A stretch of DNA of 64,000 bases from Vibrio gallaecicus (GCF_024347495.1 NZ_AP025491.1:1426001-1490000), one strand, 5' to 3'; shown: positions 18,095-27,562, counted from the stretch's first letter. Numbers and translations are program-made. The notes: generated by a model not told the origin, from the sequence alone.

Positions 18095-18934
18095 ATGTCT
18101 ATCGAAAATATCAGCCAAGCAAAAGTTGCCGACGGTTGGCACAAACAATACAGCCACCACTCTGCCACTCTTAACTGCAATATGCGTTTTGCTATCTTTT
18201 TACCGCCGAATGCAAGCAAAGAAAACCCAGTTCCCGTTTTATACTGGTTATCTGGCTTAACCTGCACAGACGAAAATTTCATGCAAAAAGCCAATGCTTT
18301 CAAAGCGGCTGCCGAGCAAGGCATTGCGATAGTTGCACCTGACACTAGTCCTCGCGGTGAAAATGTGCCAAATGATGAAAGTTACGATATGGGTCAAGGC
18401 GCGGGCTTTTACCTAAACGCAACTCAAGCACCTTGGAATGATCACTACCACATGTATGACTACATCGTGACAGAACTTCCAGCGCTAATTGAAGCTTACT
18501 TTCCAGTAACGGCAATCAAGTCGATTTCAGGACACAGCATGGGCGGGCATGGTGCACTGACCATAGGTATCAAAAATTCGGATAGCTATCGTTCTATTTC
18601 AGCATTCAGTCCGATCAGTAATCCAATGCAATGCCCTTGGGGGCAAAAGGCGTTCAGCCAATACCTAGGCAGTGATATTGAGTCTTGGAAGCAGTATGAC
18701 GCTTCAGAATTGATGAAAGAACATAGCATTGAGCTTCCAATTTTAGTTGACCAAGGTGAAGCGGATAACTTCTTAGTAGAGCAGCTAAAACCTGAGCAAT
18801 TGATAGAAGCAGCCAAAGTGAACAATACAGATTTAGAACTGCGCATGCAGCCCGGTTATGATCACGGCTATTTCTTTATCTCTACCTTCATCAGTGACCA
18901 CATTGAGTTCCACGCCGCCTACTTAAACAAGTAA
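18095..18934 (+). CDS. frmB: S-formylglutathione hydrolase
   Basis: A 279-residue alpha/beta hydrolase of the esterase D family. The nucleophile elbow is SGHSMGGHGAL (Ser148), the oxyanion region lies in WLSGLTCTDENF, and the C-terminal His is in GYDHGYFFISTF. It hydrolyses S-formylglutathione to formate and glutathione, finishing the pathway begun by frmA. The start has an AAGG ribosome-binding site. It follows frmA on the same strand after a stable hairpin, so expression of the two may be partly uncoupled. Confidence 0.93.
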   Translation: MSIENISQAKVADGWHKQYSHHSATLNCNMRFAIFLPPNASKENPVPVLYWLSGLTCTDENFMQKANAFKAAAEQGIAIVAPDTSPRGENVPNDESYDMGQGAGFYLNATQAPWNDHYHMYDYIVTELPALIEAYFPVTAIKSISGHSMGGHGALTIGIKNSDSYRSISAFSPISNPMQCPWGQKAFSQYLGSDIESWKQYDASELMKEHSIELPILVDQGEADNFLVEQLKPEQLIEAAKVNNTDLELRMQPGYDHGYFFISTFISDHIEFHAAYLNK

Positions 18935-19027
18935 GCTTGGAATAAAAACCTGTTACCATAGCAACCTTATTTTTATTGATGTTACTGTCACCCTATTAGT
19001 AACGGTTGCTATACAGCAAGGTTTGCA

Positions 19028-19447
19028 ATGAATACAAAACTCGCACTAAAAACGGCAAAAGTTCTTTTCTTTATTGTCGTATTACTCAGTGGTTTATTTA
19101 CCGCTTGGCTTTTTATCCCTACGCCTTCAATTTTGGATAAACAAGTACTCGACGTACCTTTAACCAAGCCATTTAAATTGGTTTCTTACCGAAATAACCC
19201 GAACGATGCCAGCATGCCATTCACTTACCATTACTACGTGGTTTCTGACGTAAGTGATATTGAAAATATGGAACCTTTCCTCATCACTACAGATAAGTTT
19301 GCCAAACTGGGCGAATTCGATGAGAACACATTTTCTCTCAGTGTGAACGGGAAAATAGAGCAGTACACGAATGATCTTTGGATTGAAAAATCCGATGGAA
19401 AACTCCAACACTGGTATGTAAGTATCAATGCTCGATACATTAGGTAA
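19028..19447 (+). CDS. Hypothetical membrane-anchored protein
   Basis: 139 residues, family not recognised. A lysine-containing N-terminus is followed by one hydrophobic helix (about residues 11-30, VLFFIVVLLSGLFTAWLFI). The remaining ~105 residues are polar and beta-rich, so the protein is probably anchored in the inner membrane with its domain in the periplasm, or is secreted. An AAGG ribosome-binding site precedes the ATG. It stands alone between frmB and a Fur-box-preceded gene, and no function can be proposed. Confidence 0.6.
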   Translation: MNTKLALKTAKVLFFIVVLLSGLFTAWLFIPTPSILDKQVLDVPLTKPFKLVSYRNNPNDASMPFTYHYYVVSDVSDIENMEPFLITTDKFAKLGEFDENTFSLSVNGKIEQYTNDLWIEKSDGKLQHWYVSINARYIR

Positions 19448-19536
19448 CCCTTACGCACACCTCTGCCAATATATTCACACGCACAATGCCAATCAATAAT
19501 TTTATAAATAGACCGTAACTTTGACTTGGCTCATTT

Positions 19537-19555
19537 GGAAATGATTCTCATTAAT
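19537..19555 (+). promoter_or_regulatory. Fur box upstream of the CopD-like gene
   Basis: GGAAATGATTCTCATTAAT matches 13 of 19 positions of the consensus GATAATGATAATCATTATC, with the inner ATGAT and TCATTA halves intact. It lies 36 bases before the gene start, where iron-loaded Fur would block transcription. Confidence 0.6.
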
Positions 19556-19591
19556 ATAAGGTGAGTTATCATTTCCTAAAGTCAGTTAACT

Positions 19592-20035
19592 ATGTTTGGA
19601 ATATTGCTATTACTGCACGTATTGGGCGCCACCATTTGGACTGGCGGGCATATCGTACTTTCAGTTGTCGTATTACCCCGAGTATTAAAAGAACGATCGC
19701 CTGAAGAGTTACTCAAGTTTGAATCTGTCTATGAAAAAATTGGGATGCCTGCCCTCGTAACACAGATCGTTACAGGCATAATGCTTGCCTTCCATATGTT
19801 GCCTGACATTAACCAATGGACTGATTTCTCAAACCCTATCACTCACGTACTTTGGCTTAAATTTTCTCTTTTGTTCATCACTTTTTGCTTTGCCTTAAGC
19901 GCTAGATTTAGAGTCATACCCAACTTATCACCTGACACCCTAAAAACCATGGCTTGGCATATTATCCCTGTCACCATTTTATCAATATGCTTTGTCGTGG
20001 TAGGCGTTTCGTTTCGAACTGGCTGGTTCTACTAA
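19592..20035 (+). CDS. CopD-like four-helix membrane protein
   Basis: A 147-residue membrane protein with four hydrophobic helices (about 1-22, 50-70, 85-105 and 120-145). It looks like the CopD-type family: the first helix carries LLHVLGATIWTGGH with two histidines, and further histidines sit in helices 2-4 (AFHML, ITHVL, WHIIP). Such histidines could bind heme or metal. A Fur box directly upstream points to induction under iron limitation, so a role in heme or metal handling fits better than copper resistance; this is inference. The ribosome-binding site is weak. Confidence 0.65.
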   Translation: MFGILLLLHVLGATIWTGGHIVLSVVVLPRVLKERSPEELLKFESVYEKIGMPALVTQIVTGIMLAFHMLPDINQWTDFSNPITHVLWLKFSLLFITFCFALSARFRVIPNLSPDTLKTMAWHIIPVTILSICFVVVGVSFRTGWFY

Positions 20036-20150
20036 TCCAATTGGAAATGCTAAAAATTCAAATGAGAGTTCTCCTAACTCCGCTATAGAAGATGAACTAG
20101 GCTTATGTAAGAATGCGGGCTTCACATAATTTTGAGAAAGAAGTCACCAC

Positions 20151-20804
20151 ATGAATTTCCAAGCTGCCATTTTCGATATGGATGGATTACTCCTCGACAC
20201 TGAACGGGTTTGTATGCGTATTTTTGAAGAAGCATGCCAAGCCCAAGGTGTACCATTCCTAAAAGACGTGTATCTCAATATTATTGGCTGTAATGCAAAA
20301 ACGATTGAGCAATTATTCCGTAAGGGCTACGGCAAAGATCTCGATTATCCAGCACTCAATAACGAGTGGCGTACTCGATACAGCAACATAGTAAAACACC
20401 AAGCTATTCCCGTGAAAGAAGGAGTGATCGAACTCCTGGAGTGGCTCAAATCAAAAAACATTCCTATCGCAGTGGCAACTTCCACACAACTTGATCTTGC
20501 AGAGGTAAAGCTCAAATTAGCAGGGCTGGATTCCTACTTCACATCATTAAGTACAGGCTGCGAAGTTACTCATGGTAAACCTCATCCTGAAATCTACTTG
20601 CTCGCAGCAGAACGTCTTGGCGTAGCTCCAGAAAAATGTCTCGCATTTGAAGATTCAAACAACGGCACTCGCGCAGCCGTCGCAGCCAATATGATGACCT
20701 TTCAAGTACCTGACCTTGTAGAGCCATGCGATGAAGTCAAAGCTTTAGGTCATACGATTCTGCCTTCGTTAACGGATACTTTAAAGCATTTAAAAAACGC
20801 CTAA
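20151..20804 (+). CDS. HAD-superfamily hydrolase, subfamily IA (phosphoglycolate phosphatase/beta-PGM-like)
   Basis: A 217-residue HAD phosphatase. Motif I is FDMDGLLLDTE (residues 8-18, nucleophile and acid Asp), motif II is the Thr/Ser in VATST near 110, motif III is the Lys in HGKPHPEIY, and motif IV is the acidic FEDSNNG near 163-169. A helical cap is inserted between motifs I and II, as in subfamily IA. It would dephosphorylate a small sugar phosphate; the substrate is not readable. It lies 29 bases before the Nudix gene on the same strand, likely co-transcribed. Confidence 0.88.
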   Translation: MNFQAAIFDMDGLLLDTERVCMRIFEEACQAQGVPFLKDVYLNIIGCNAKTIEQLFRKGYGKDLDYPALNNEWRTRYSNIVKHQAIPVKEGVIELLEWLKSKNIPIAVATSTQLDLAEVKLKLAGLDSYFTSLSTGCEVTHGKPHPEIYLLAAERLGVAPEKCLAFEDSNNGTRAAVAANMMTFQVPDLVEPCDEVKALGHTILPSLTDTLKHLKNA

Positions 20805-20833
20805 GCCTCATAAATAGAAGATAAGGAAAGCCA

Positions 20834-21577
20834 GTGGAATTCATTCTCGATAAATTTAACGGCATCATTATTGATGTGACAAGTGTGCCAAATGACACCA
20901 AAATTTTTGAGCAAGAGCTGACCGAGATCTTACAGTTTTCGTCAGAAAATCGAAAAGGAATCACTTGGCTTAGCTTACCGATCTCTCAATCCCAATTGAT
21001 TCCTGTGGCTACTCAAGCCGGGTTTGTTTTTCATAATTGCCTTGAAGCTGAAATTACACTGGTTCATAAATCCGATTCAGTCTCTTTTGTGCCATTCATC
21101 CCCACTCACACTCTTGGGGCTGGCGCATTAATTACCAATGATGATCATGAACTTCTCGTTATCAAAGAACATGGGATGACAGGTTATAAGCTCCCAGGTG
21201 GGCACATTGAATTAGCAGAAAACATAGAAGAGTCCATCATTAGAGAAACACTAGAAGAAACGGGCGTGGAAGCCACATTTCAGTCCGTGGTAGGCATGAC
21301 AACAAAGCACCCCTACCAATTTGGTAAATCGAACTTGTACTTTATTTGCCACCTAACGGCAGACACTCAAGACATCGACATTCAAGATACTCATGAAATC
21401 GCCGAAGCTAAGTGGATTTCAGTGGATGAGTTCATTGAAGACGAGAAGAACTTCCCATTTAACCGCCAAATGGTCCGCGCATTAGTGGGTAAGAAAGGCT
21501 TAGAGAAAGTTAAAGTAGAAGGGAATCACGGGCTTCATAAGAAGCAAGAAATCTTCTTTTCTCATACCGAGTTATAA
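20834..21577 (+). CDS. Nudix hydrolase with NUDT6-like N-terminal domain
   Basis: A 247-residue protein starting at GTG with an AAGGAA ribosome-binding site. The Nudix box is complete: GGHIELAENIEESIIRE then EETG (about residues 120-142). Residues 1-85 form a separate domain resembling the N-terminal region of eukaryotic NUDT6 and plant Nudix proteins (a WLSLPISQSQLIPVATQAGF segment followed by FHNC). Nudix enzymes cleave nucleoside diphosphates linked to other groups; the substrate here is unknown. It is probably co-transcribed with the HAD gene and ends at a strong terminator. Confidence 0.85.
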   Translation: MEFILDKFNGIIIDVTSVPNDTKIFEQELTEILQFSSENRKGITWLSLPISQSQLIPVATQAGFVFHNCLEAEITLVHKSDSVSFVPFIPTHTLGAGALITNDDHELLVIKEHGMTGYKLPGGHIELAENIEESIIRETLEETGVEATFQSVVGMTTKHPYQFGKSNLYFICHLTADTQDIDIQDTHEIAEAKWISVDEFIEDEKNFPFNRQMVRALVGKKGLEKVKVEGNHGLHKKQEIFFSHTEL

Positions 21578-21617
21578 ATCTCATCGCACTTTTTTCTATA
21601 GTCATTTTTTCTGAAAA

Positions 21618-21650
21618 AAAAGCGCCACTTCATACGAATGTGGCGCTTTT
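21618..21650. terminator. Bidirectional terminator between Nudix and aldB genes
   Basis: AAAAGCGCCAC (21618-21628) pairs perfectly with GTGGCGCTTTT (21640-21650), with a poly-A side and a poly-T side. It serves the convergent genes. Confidence 0.88.
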
Positions 21651-21772
21651 AGTTAGTTAAGCCAACTGTGTTGTTATTCCATCTTTATTCAATAGCCAAG
21701 TTCTGTAGATCAGTTCAATGGCTTAAACTTGTTGACTAGGTCAGTTTTGTTGAACAATTATTCGCTACTCGA

Positions 21773-23293
21773 TTAGAAAAAGCCAAGAGGGTTAGTGTCG
21801 TAACTGATCAATAAGTTTTTAGTGTTTTGGTAGTGATCTAGCATCATCTTATGAGTTTCACGTCCAATGCCCGATTTCTTGTACCCACCGAATGCCGCAT
21901 GCGCAGGGTAAGCGTGGTAGCAGTTCACCCAAATACGTCCTGCTTCAATTTTACGCCCCATTCGATAGGCTAGGTTTGCATCACGAGTCCACACCCCAGC
22001 ACCCAACCCATACTCGGTATCATTGGCAATCGCCAATGCTTCAGCTTCATCTTTAAAGGTAGTTACGGCAATAACAGGGCCAAAGATTTCTTCTTGGAAC
22101 ACTCGCATCTTATTGTTGCCTTCCAACATCGTTGGTTGAATATAATAGCCGTTACCCAAATCATCAGGTTGTTGAGCAATTTCACCGCCAGTCAGTACTT
22201 TTGCCCCTTCTTGACGACCAATTTCCAGATAACTTAGGATCTTATCAAACTGCTCTTTTGAAGCTTGAGCGCCCACTTGCGTGTCGGTATCCAGTGGGTT
22301 GCCTTGTTTAATGGTTTGCGCTCTTTCAACCACCTTCGCAATAAACTTATCGTAAACCGATTCATGGATCAGTACGCGTGATGGACAAGTACACACTTCT
22401 CCTTGGTTAAAGAATGCCAGCAGCATGCCTTCTACACATTTATCTAGGTACTCATCTTCATGGTTGAAAATATCAGGGAAATAGATATTCGGAGACTTAC
22501 CGCCCAATTCAACCGTTGATGGAATCAAGCTTTCAGCGGCACATTTCAGTATATGATGACCCACTTCAGTTGAGCCTGTGAAAGCCAATTTAGCAATGCG
22601 ATCACTGGTTGCTAACGCTTGACCAGCTTCGCTACCAAAGCCATTCACGACATTGATAACACCAGCAGGAAGAAGGTCTGCAATTTTTTCCATTAATACC
22701 AAAATAGAGGTGGGAGTCTGCTCTGCTGGTTTTAAAACAATACAACAACCAGCCGCTAACGCAGGCGCAAGTTTCCAAGCCGCCATTAAGATTGGGAAGT
22801 TCCAAGGGATGATTTGCCCGACCACACCAATTGGTTCTGGGAAATGATAACTTGCGGTGTTTGAATCCAGCTCTGCTGCGCTGCCTTCTTGCGCTCTAAT
22901 ACAACCCGCAAAGTAACGGAAATGATCAACAACTAAAGGAATATCAGCAGCCAAAGTTTCACGTACAGGTTTGCCATTTTCCCAAGTTTCAGCAACCGCA
23001 ATTTCTTCTAAGTTTGCTTCAATTCGATCGGCTATTTTCAGTAAAATATTTGAGCGTTCAGTAACACTTGTGCTTGCCCAACTAGCTCTCGCCGCATGCG
23101 CTGCATCTAACGCTAAAGAAATATCGGCTTCCGTAGATCGTGCCACTTGGCAATAAGGTTCACCATTGACGGGTGAAATATTGTCAAAGTATTCGCCACT
23201 TACAGGCTTCACCCACTCACCGCCGATAAAGTTATCGTATTGAGCTTTAAAGTTCACCACTGCATTTTCACTACCCGGCTGCGCATAAATCAT
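21773..23293 (-). CDS. aldB: Aldehyde dehydrogenase, AldB/ExaC type
   Basis: A 506-residue NAD(P)-dependent aldehyde dehydrogenase, closely matching E. coli AldB as recalled: [47 protein letters not shown], the catalytic cysteine in [12 protein letters not shown], and [20 protein letters not shown] near the end. It oxidises acetaldehyde and similar short aldehydes to acids. The ribosome-binding site is GGAAGGA. It is divergent from a sigma-54 activator, and a -24/-12 promoter is present upstream, so expression likely depends on RpoN and that activator. Confidence 0.93.
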   Translation of the reverse strand: MIYAQPGSENAVVNFKAQYDNFIGGEWVKPVSGEYFDNISPVNGEPYCQVARSTEADISLALDAAHAARASWASTSVTERSNILLKIADRIEANLEEIAVAETWENGKPVRETLAADIPLVVDHFRYFAGCIRAQEGSAAELDSNTASYHFPEPIGVVGQIIPWNFPILMAAWKLAPALAAGCCIVLKPAEQTPTSILVLMEKIADLLPAGVINVVNGFGSEAGQALATSDRIAKLAFTGSTEVGHHILKCAAESLIPSTVELGGKSPNIYFPDIFNHEDEYLDKCVEGMLLAFFNQGEVCTCPSRVLIHESVYDKFIAKVVERAQTIKQGNPLDTDTQVGAQASKEQFDKILSYLEIGRQEGAKVLTGGEIAQQPDDLGNGYYIQPTMLEGNNKMRVFQEEIFGPVIAVTTFKDEAEALAIANDTEYGLGAGVWTRDANLAYRMGRKIEAGRIWVNCYHAYPAHAAFGGYKKSGIGRETHKMMLDHYQNTKNLLISYDTNPLGFF

Positions 23294-23406
23294 AGTTAGA
23301 TCCTTCCACTTTCAATTCTGTTTGAGTTATTGATTTCTATTCCGTTTTTTAAACGTAATGTGTTTAAAACATGGTTGTTCCGTGTTTTTCTCACACCAGT
23401 AACAAC

Positions 23407-23421
23407 GCAAATCACACGCCA
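23407..23421 (-). promoter_or_regulatory. Sigma-54 (-24/-12) promoter of aldB
   Basis: The minus strand reads TGGCGTGTGATTTGC, matching TGGCAC-N5-TTGC in its invariant GG and GC with correct spacing. The predicted start is ~100 bases before the aldB ATG. Confidence 0.75.
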
Positions 23422-23531
23422 ATACTTCAAAACTTGTTGTTAATAAAATGTAAAACTATGATTACCAAACAATAACAACCTGAAGTGTATTAACTTTGAA
23501 CTGTGGTAGAGGAAGTGTCTCAGTGTTCAAG

Positions 23532-23572
23532 TGTCCCACTTTGGAACACCCTAACTGTCACAGCTTGGAACG
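23532..23572 (+). promoter_or_regulatory. Paired upstream activator sites between aldB and its regulator
   Basis: Two related 17-mers lie 24 bases apart: TGTCCCACTTTGGAACA (23532-23548) and TGTCACAGCTTGGAACG (23556-23572). The first lies inside a larger near-palindrome, GTGTTCAAGTG...CACTTTGGAACAC. They sit ~110-165 bases upstream of the sigma-54 promoter, typical for enhancer sites. The second abuts the regulator start codon, suggesting autoregulation. Confidence 0.6.
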
Positions 23573-23575
23573 GTC

Positions 23576-25417
23576 ATGCAACTTCAGCAATCCAAAACCT
23601 CATTGAAGCACACATCCACTTCTGACTGGCTCTCATCTTCTTGGGGGCGCAGCAGTGAAGCAGGTCTAAAACAAAGGCGTCTCCCAGAAGATATTCGCTT
23701 ACCTCAATCTCTTCTAAAAGAGCGCAGATACGGCTCGGCTAACCTCATCCAAATCGTCAAGCAAGTCGCACTACCCTTGTTTAATCAAATGTTTGCGCGT
23801 AGTGATAGTCGTTTAATTTTGACCGATGTTGAAGGCGTAATATTGGCAAGTTGGGGACAGGAAAAATTTAAGGAGAAGCTGACTACAATCGCATTAAGTT
23901 CTGGTGCTTGCTGGCAAGAACAACTTAAAGGGACCAATGCAATCGGCACAGCCATCGTTGAGGCTAAGCCTGTATCCATTATTGGAGACCAGCATTTTAT
24001 CCACCAGCATCGGTTCATAAGTTGCTCCGCTTGCCCCATTTTTGATCATCAAGGGCAAATGATCGGTATCTTGGATATCACCAGTGAACAGCAGCAACAC
24101 AACTCAACGGTTCAACTGCTCGTACAGAACATGATTCAACTTATTGAAAATCAGTTACTCAGCCATATCCCACAAGGCACTATTCGCATTGATTTAGCGT
24201 ATGAAAAATCACTGCTGCACAGTGGCTGGCAAGGGATTGTAATTGCTGATAAAACGGGGCAAATACTTGCGCACAATCAAGTCGCCTCCCAGTTGTTAGA
24301 ACAAACATCCGTAGTCGGTGAGTCTATTGAATCACTATTCGAAAAGCCGTTCTCTGAATCTTCCTTTGTGTTTGAAAAGCAGCAACTGCAAGCCCCACCT
24401 AAACGGACTCGCGCTTTAACTATGTCTTGCGATTTACACCACGGTGACCACCATATTGAACACGTTTGGCAACAAGCGAATAAGGTTATCGACAAAGACA
24501 TCAGCTTATTAATTCTTGGGGAAACGGGTGTAGGCAAAGGCGAATTCGTCAAAGCTTTACACAAGCAAAGCCAGCGAAAATCGGCACCATTAGTGGCGGT
24601 GAATTGTGGTGCGTTACCAAAAGATTTAATCGAATCAGAATTATTTGGCTACGCGCCCGGAGCCTTTACAGGCGCAAGCCATAAAGGCTACCAAGGAAAG
24701 ATAAGGCAAGCGGACAAAGGCATTTTGTTTTTAGACGAAATCGCCGACATGCCATTAGAAGCACAATGCCGGTTATTGCATGTCTTACAAGACAAGTCCG
24801 TTGTACCGGTTGGATCAAACCAAAGTATCAATGTGGATTGCCAAATCATTGCCGCCACCCACAAAAACCTAGAGCAACTAGTTGAAAGTGGAGAGTTTAG
24901 ACAAGATCTCTACTACCGATTGAATGGACTGGCGTTCCACTTACCAAGCTTAAAAGAAAGAGACGATAAGCCAGCGCTCATTAAAACGATCCATCAAAAA
25001 TACTCAGAGCACAACCAAACTATTTGCCCTAGCCTAATGGAACGCCTTTGTACGTATTCCTGGCCAGGAAATATTCGGGAGTTAGACAACCTATTAAAAG
25101 TGACAGCTTTGCTGTCTTCTGGTGAGCCTCAATTGACTTTAGAGCATGTCCCAAATCATTTAGCTCAACATTTGAAAACAGCATACACACCTGAAGCCGC
25201 TTATCATGTAAGTTCACCACAGCATCACACATCGCAACTTAAGACTCCTCCAACAAATGGCTTTATGTCAGAAGGAACAAATTTAAAAGCCGCGGTTGAA
25301 GATACCTTGGTTCAAACCTATCAAGCTAACCAAGGTAATATCAGTAAGACCTCACGCATACTGGGAGTCAGCCGAAATACCATTTACCGGAAGCTTAAAA
25401 CGCTTGGAATTCTTTAA
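23576..25417 (+). CDS. Sigma-54-dependent transcriptional activator, AcoR-like
   Basis: A 613-residue enhancer-binding protein. The N-terminal ~210 residues look like a GAF-type sensor (SCSACPIFDHQGQMIGILDI), followed by a short PAS-like part, then a AAA+ domain with Walker A GETGVGKGE near residue 315 and the sigma-54 contact loop GAFTGA near 360. A Fis-type helix-turn-helix ends the protein (ISKTSRILGVSRNTIYRKL). It belongs to the AcoR group that activates acetoin or alcohol catabolism. Divergent placement, a sigma-54 promoter before aldB and paired sites between them make aldB the likely target. Confidence 0.92.
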   Translation: MQLQQSKTSLKHTSTSDWLSSSWGRSSEAGLKQRRLPEDIRLPQSLLKERRYGSANLIQIVKQVALPLFNQMFARSDSRLILTDVEGVILASWGQEKFKEKLTTIALSSGACWQEQLKGTNAIGTAIVEAKPVSIIGDQHFIHQHRFISCSACPIFDHQGQMIGILDITSEQQQHNSTVQLLVQNMIQLIENQLLSHIPQGTIRIDLAYEKSLLHSGWQGIVIADKTGQILAHNQVASQLLEQTSVVGESIESLFEKPFSESSFVFEKQQLQAPPKRTRALTMSCDLHHGDHHIEHVWQQANKVIDKDISLLILGETGVGKGEFVKALHKQSQRKSAPLVAVNCGALPKDLIESELFGYAPGAFTGASHKGYQGKIRQADKGILFLDEIADMPLEAQCRLLHVLQDKSVVPVGSNQSINVDCQIIAATHKNLEQLVESGEFRQDLYYRLNGLAFHLPSLKERDDKPALIKTIHQKYSEHNQTICPSLMERLCTYSWPGNIRELDNLLKVTALLSSGEPQLTLEHVPNHLAQHLKTAYTPEAAYHVSSPQHHTSQLKTPPTNGFMSEGTNLKAAVEDTLVQTYQANQGNISKTSRILGVSRNTIYRKLKTLGIL

Positions 25418-25430
25418 CCTTCAATGAAGC

Positions 25431-26426
25431 CTACGAAGCTGTGCTGCTATTACGGATTCGTAGTTCATGTGGCAATTGATGGTGTGCCTCAATGGGTTGG
25501 TTGTTGATTTGTTTCATTAAAACTTCAACTGCGAGGCGTGCCATGTCACTGATAGGAAAGTGAACAGAGGAAACCTTAGGGTAGTACATTTCACACCTGT
25601 CGATGCTATCAAAACTGATGAGTGCAACTTGCTCAGGAATCTTAATACCTTGTTCATGGAAAAACTGAACTGCTCCTGATGTCATGTCTTCACTGCATGA
25701 AAAAATGGCCGTCATATTAGGGTTTGCCTCATACAGCCTCTTCGCGGCATGGTACCCACTGGCTTGACGATAATCACCAGCGTCTTCAAGATCTTCAGAA
25801 ATTAGCAAACCATCTTGCTTCAACGCTTCACGGTACCCTTGGGTTCTTAATTGGCTCGATAACCGATTCGGTGAACCTGCAATACAACCTATGGTTTTAT
25901 GCCCCTGTTCAATCAGATGTTCAACGGCCGCTTTTGCTGCCTCAACATGATCAAATGTGACACAACGTGATTCTAAACCCTCGACTAAACGGTCAACGAG
26001 TACAAATGGAGTTGGTTTTTTCGCAAGCTCTCTAAGCTCGTCATCGCTTAAATGACGACTATTCAGAACATAACCATCACATCGCAAATCATTAAACCTT
26101 TGGATTGCTTCTCTCTCGCCAGCTTCCGTTTGGTGGCCTTGCGCCGTGATTAAAAACTTCTTATTTAAATCAAGTTCTGCTTGTACTTGATCCATCATCT
26201 CTCCGAAGAATCCACCCGTGTAATAGGTGACCAACAAGCCAATCATATTGGAAGATGATGTTGCTAATGAACGTGCAATTGCGCTGGGGCGATAATCAAG
26301 TTCTGCCATTGCAGCTTCTACTTTACGAACCGTATCCGCTCTAAATTTCCCTTCGCCGTTAATGATCCTAGAAACGGTGGAACGGTTTACGCCTGCAAGT
26401 TCTGCAACGTCTTTAATCCTTGCCAT
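25431..26426 (-). CDS. LacI-family regulator of the chitobiose-type PTS operon
   Basis: A 331-residue LacI/GalR regulator. The N-terminal helix-turn-helix is VAELAGVNRSTVSRIINGEG with the hinge RPSAIARSLA, and a periplasmic-binding-protein-like effector domain follows. It is the last gene in a run IIB-IIC-IIA-GH4-ChbG-LacI. The same order exists in Vibrio cholerae (VC1281-VC1286), from memory. Its probable operator is the palindrome CGCAACCGGTTGCG upstream of the IIB gene. The 3' end is only 13 bases from the convergent activator gene, with no terminator between them. Confidence 0.88.
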   Translation of the reverse strand: MARIKDVAELAGVNRSTVSRIINGEGKFRADTVRKVEAAMAELDYRPSAIARSLATSSSNMIGLLVTYYTGGFFGEMMDQVQAELDLNKKFLITAQGHQTEAGEREAIQRFNDLRCDGYVLNSRHLSDDELRELAKKPTPFVLVDRLVEGLESRCVTFDHVEAAKAAVEHLIEQGHKTIGCIAGSPNRLSSQLRTQGYREALKQDGLLISEDLEDAGDYRQASGYHAAKRLYEANPNMTAIFSCSEDMTSGAVQFFHEQGIKIPEQVALISFDSIDRCEMYYPKVSSVHFPISDMARLAVEVLMKQINNQPIEAHHQLPHELRIRNSSTAS

Positions 26427-26495
26427 GTAAAGTTCTGTACCTTAATAAACGGCGCCTTTCATTCTTTTACCTAGAATGTATCACCGTTGATAAAT

Positions 26496-26540
26496 TGAAA
26501 TAGAATGCGTTGAAATAGAATGCACTGAAATGGAGTAGCA
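26496..26540. repeat. 15-bp imperfect tandem repeat, three copies
   Basis: TGAAATAGAATGCGT, TGAAATAGAATGCAC and TGAAATGGAGTAGCA follow one another in the gap between chbG and the lacI gene, about 70 bases before the LacI start codon. Confidence 0.65.
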
Positions 26541-26624
26541 ACCTGCCTGTATTATTTGTCTTTTGACTAAAAGGGGGCAATAGCTGGCAGGCTGCTAAAA
26601 TCTTAATATTTGATGTGGATGCTG

Positions 26625-27362
26625 TTATTCATTCAATATTGAATAATCCGTCACCGTTACTTGTGCTTCATGGAGCGCTTCTTTGAGTTGCTGACTTGTT
26701 AGAGTGTTCAGCTCTATTTCTCGTTGATGGTAATAGCTGCTCTGCGCTTTAAGTGATTCATCAAGGTGAGCAGGGTGACACATAAATTCCAGCACATCAG
26801 TGTTCGTTTGAAGCCGTTTGATCTCTTTTACAATTGTATCCACGCCTACAGAATCACCATAAAACACATCGCTAAAACAGTAGCGCTTTAAAGATATATC
26901 TCCAGCGATTTGCCTTTGACCTCTAACCGGTACTCTATGAAAATTTGCCACTTCCAATACGACAGGGAGTACTTGAGGGTGAGTGTGAACATGGTGATGG
27001 CTATCGATATGGCTCAGAGTCGCGCCCGTTTTTTTGAACTGCTCAACTTGTAAACTCAGCTCATCAAACAACTCATTTTCATTGAACTGAGTTCTCGGCC
27101 AAAAGCGGTCTTGTGTAAGAAACTGACCATGATTGTCTGTGAGGCTACTTAGAGATGATAAAGCAGATCCTGCTGTTAGCCTAAAATGCAAACCAAGCTT
27201 CAGATAAGGTGCGGTCGTCAGTAAATCAATACCATGGTTTTGAGCTTCCATCCCTACCATTAATGTTGTGGAACGAACCACGCCCTGATTGGAGGAGTCA
27301 ATAATGCCGGTGTTGACTCCTTGGCTCAGCCCATAATCATCCGCATTGAATATAACGTACAT
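26625..27362 (-). CDS. chbG: ChbG/YdjC-family carbohydrate deacetylase
   Basis: A 245-residue protein of the YdjC/ChbG family with the metal-site residues in place: NADDYG (Asp8, Asp9), the early HF at 59-60, and IDSHHHVHTHP near 119-129. In E. coli ChbG removes one acetyl group from chitobiose 6-phosphate so that the phospho-glucosidase and regulator can use it. Its presence suggests that this PTS operon handles N-acetylated or partly deacetylated chitobiose rather than only cellobiose. The ribosome-binding site is AAGGAT. A 200-base gap with a hairpin separates it from the GH4 gene. Confidence 0.88.
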   Translation of the reverse strand: MYVIFNADDYGLSQGVNTGIIDSSNQGVVRSTTLMVGMEAQNHGIDLLTTAPYLKLGLHFRLTAGSALSSLSSLTDNHGQFLTQDRFWPRTQFNENELFDELSLQVEQFKKTGATLSHIDSHHHVHTHPQVLPVVLEVANFHRVPVRGQRQIAGDISLKRYCFSDVFYGDSVGVDTIVKEIKRLQTNTDVLEFMCHPAHLDESLKAQSSYYHQREIELNTLTSQQLKEALHEAQVTVTDYSILNE

Positions 27363-27407
27363 CTTAAATCCTTTATAAGTGACCGTTTATCACAACTTCA
27401 ACTCATC

Positions 27408-27440
27408 AATATCGGCGTGAGCCATGCTCACACCGATATT
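27408..27440. other. Stable hairpin between the GH4 gene and chbG
   Basis: AATATCGGCGTGAGC pairs with GCTCACACCGATATT around a CAT loop, with a single mismatch. No T-run follows on either strand, so it is probably an intercistronic stabilising or processing element. Confidence 0.6.
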
Positions 27441-27562
27441 AAGCCTGCCAATAATAGCTTTTTACTAATAAAATTTTTAAGTATTTTAGCCTTGCTTGTA
27501 TTACGTTTTCTCATATTAATCAAAGCTAACTAGGCAAATGTCATCTTACTACTATGGCTAGA

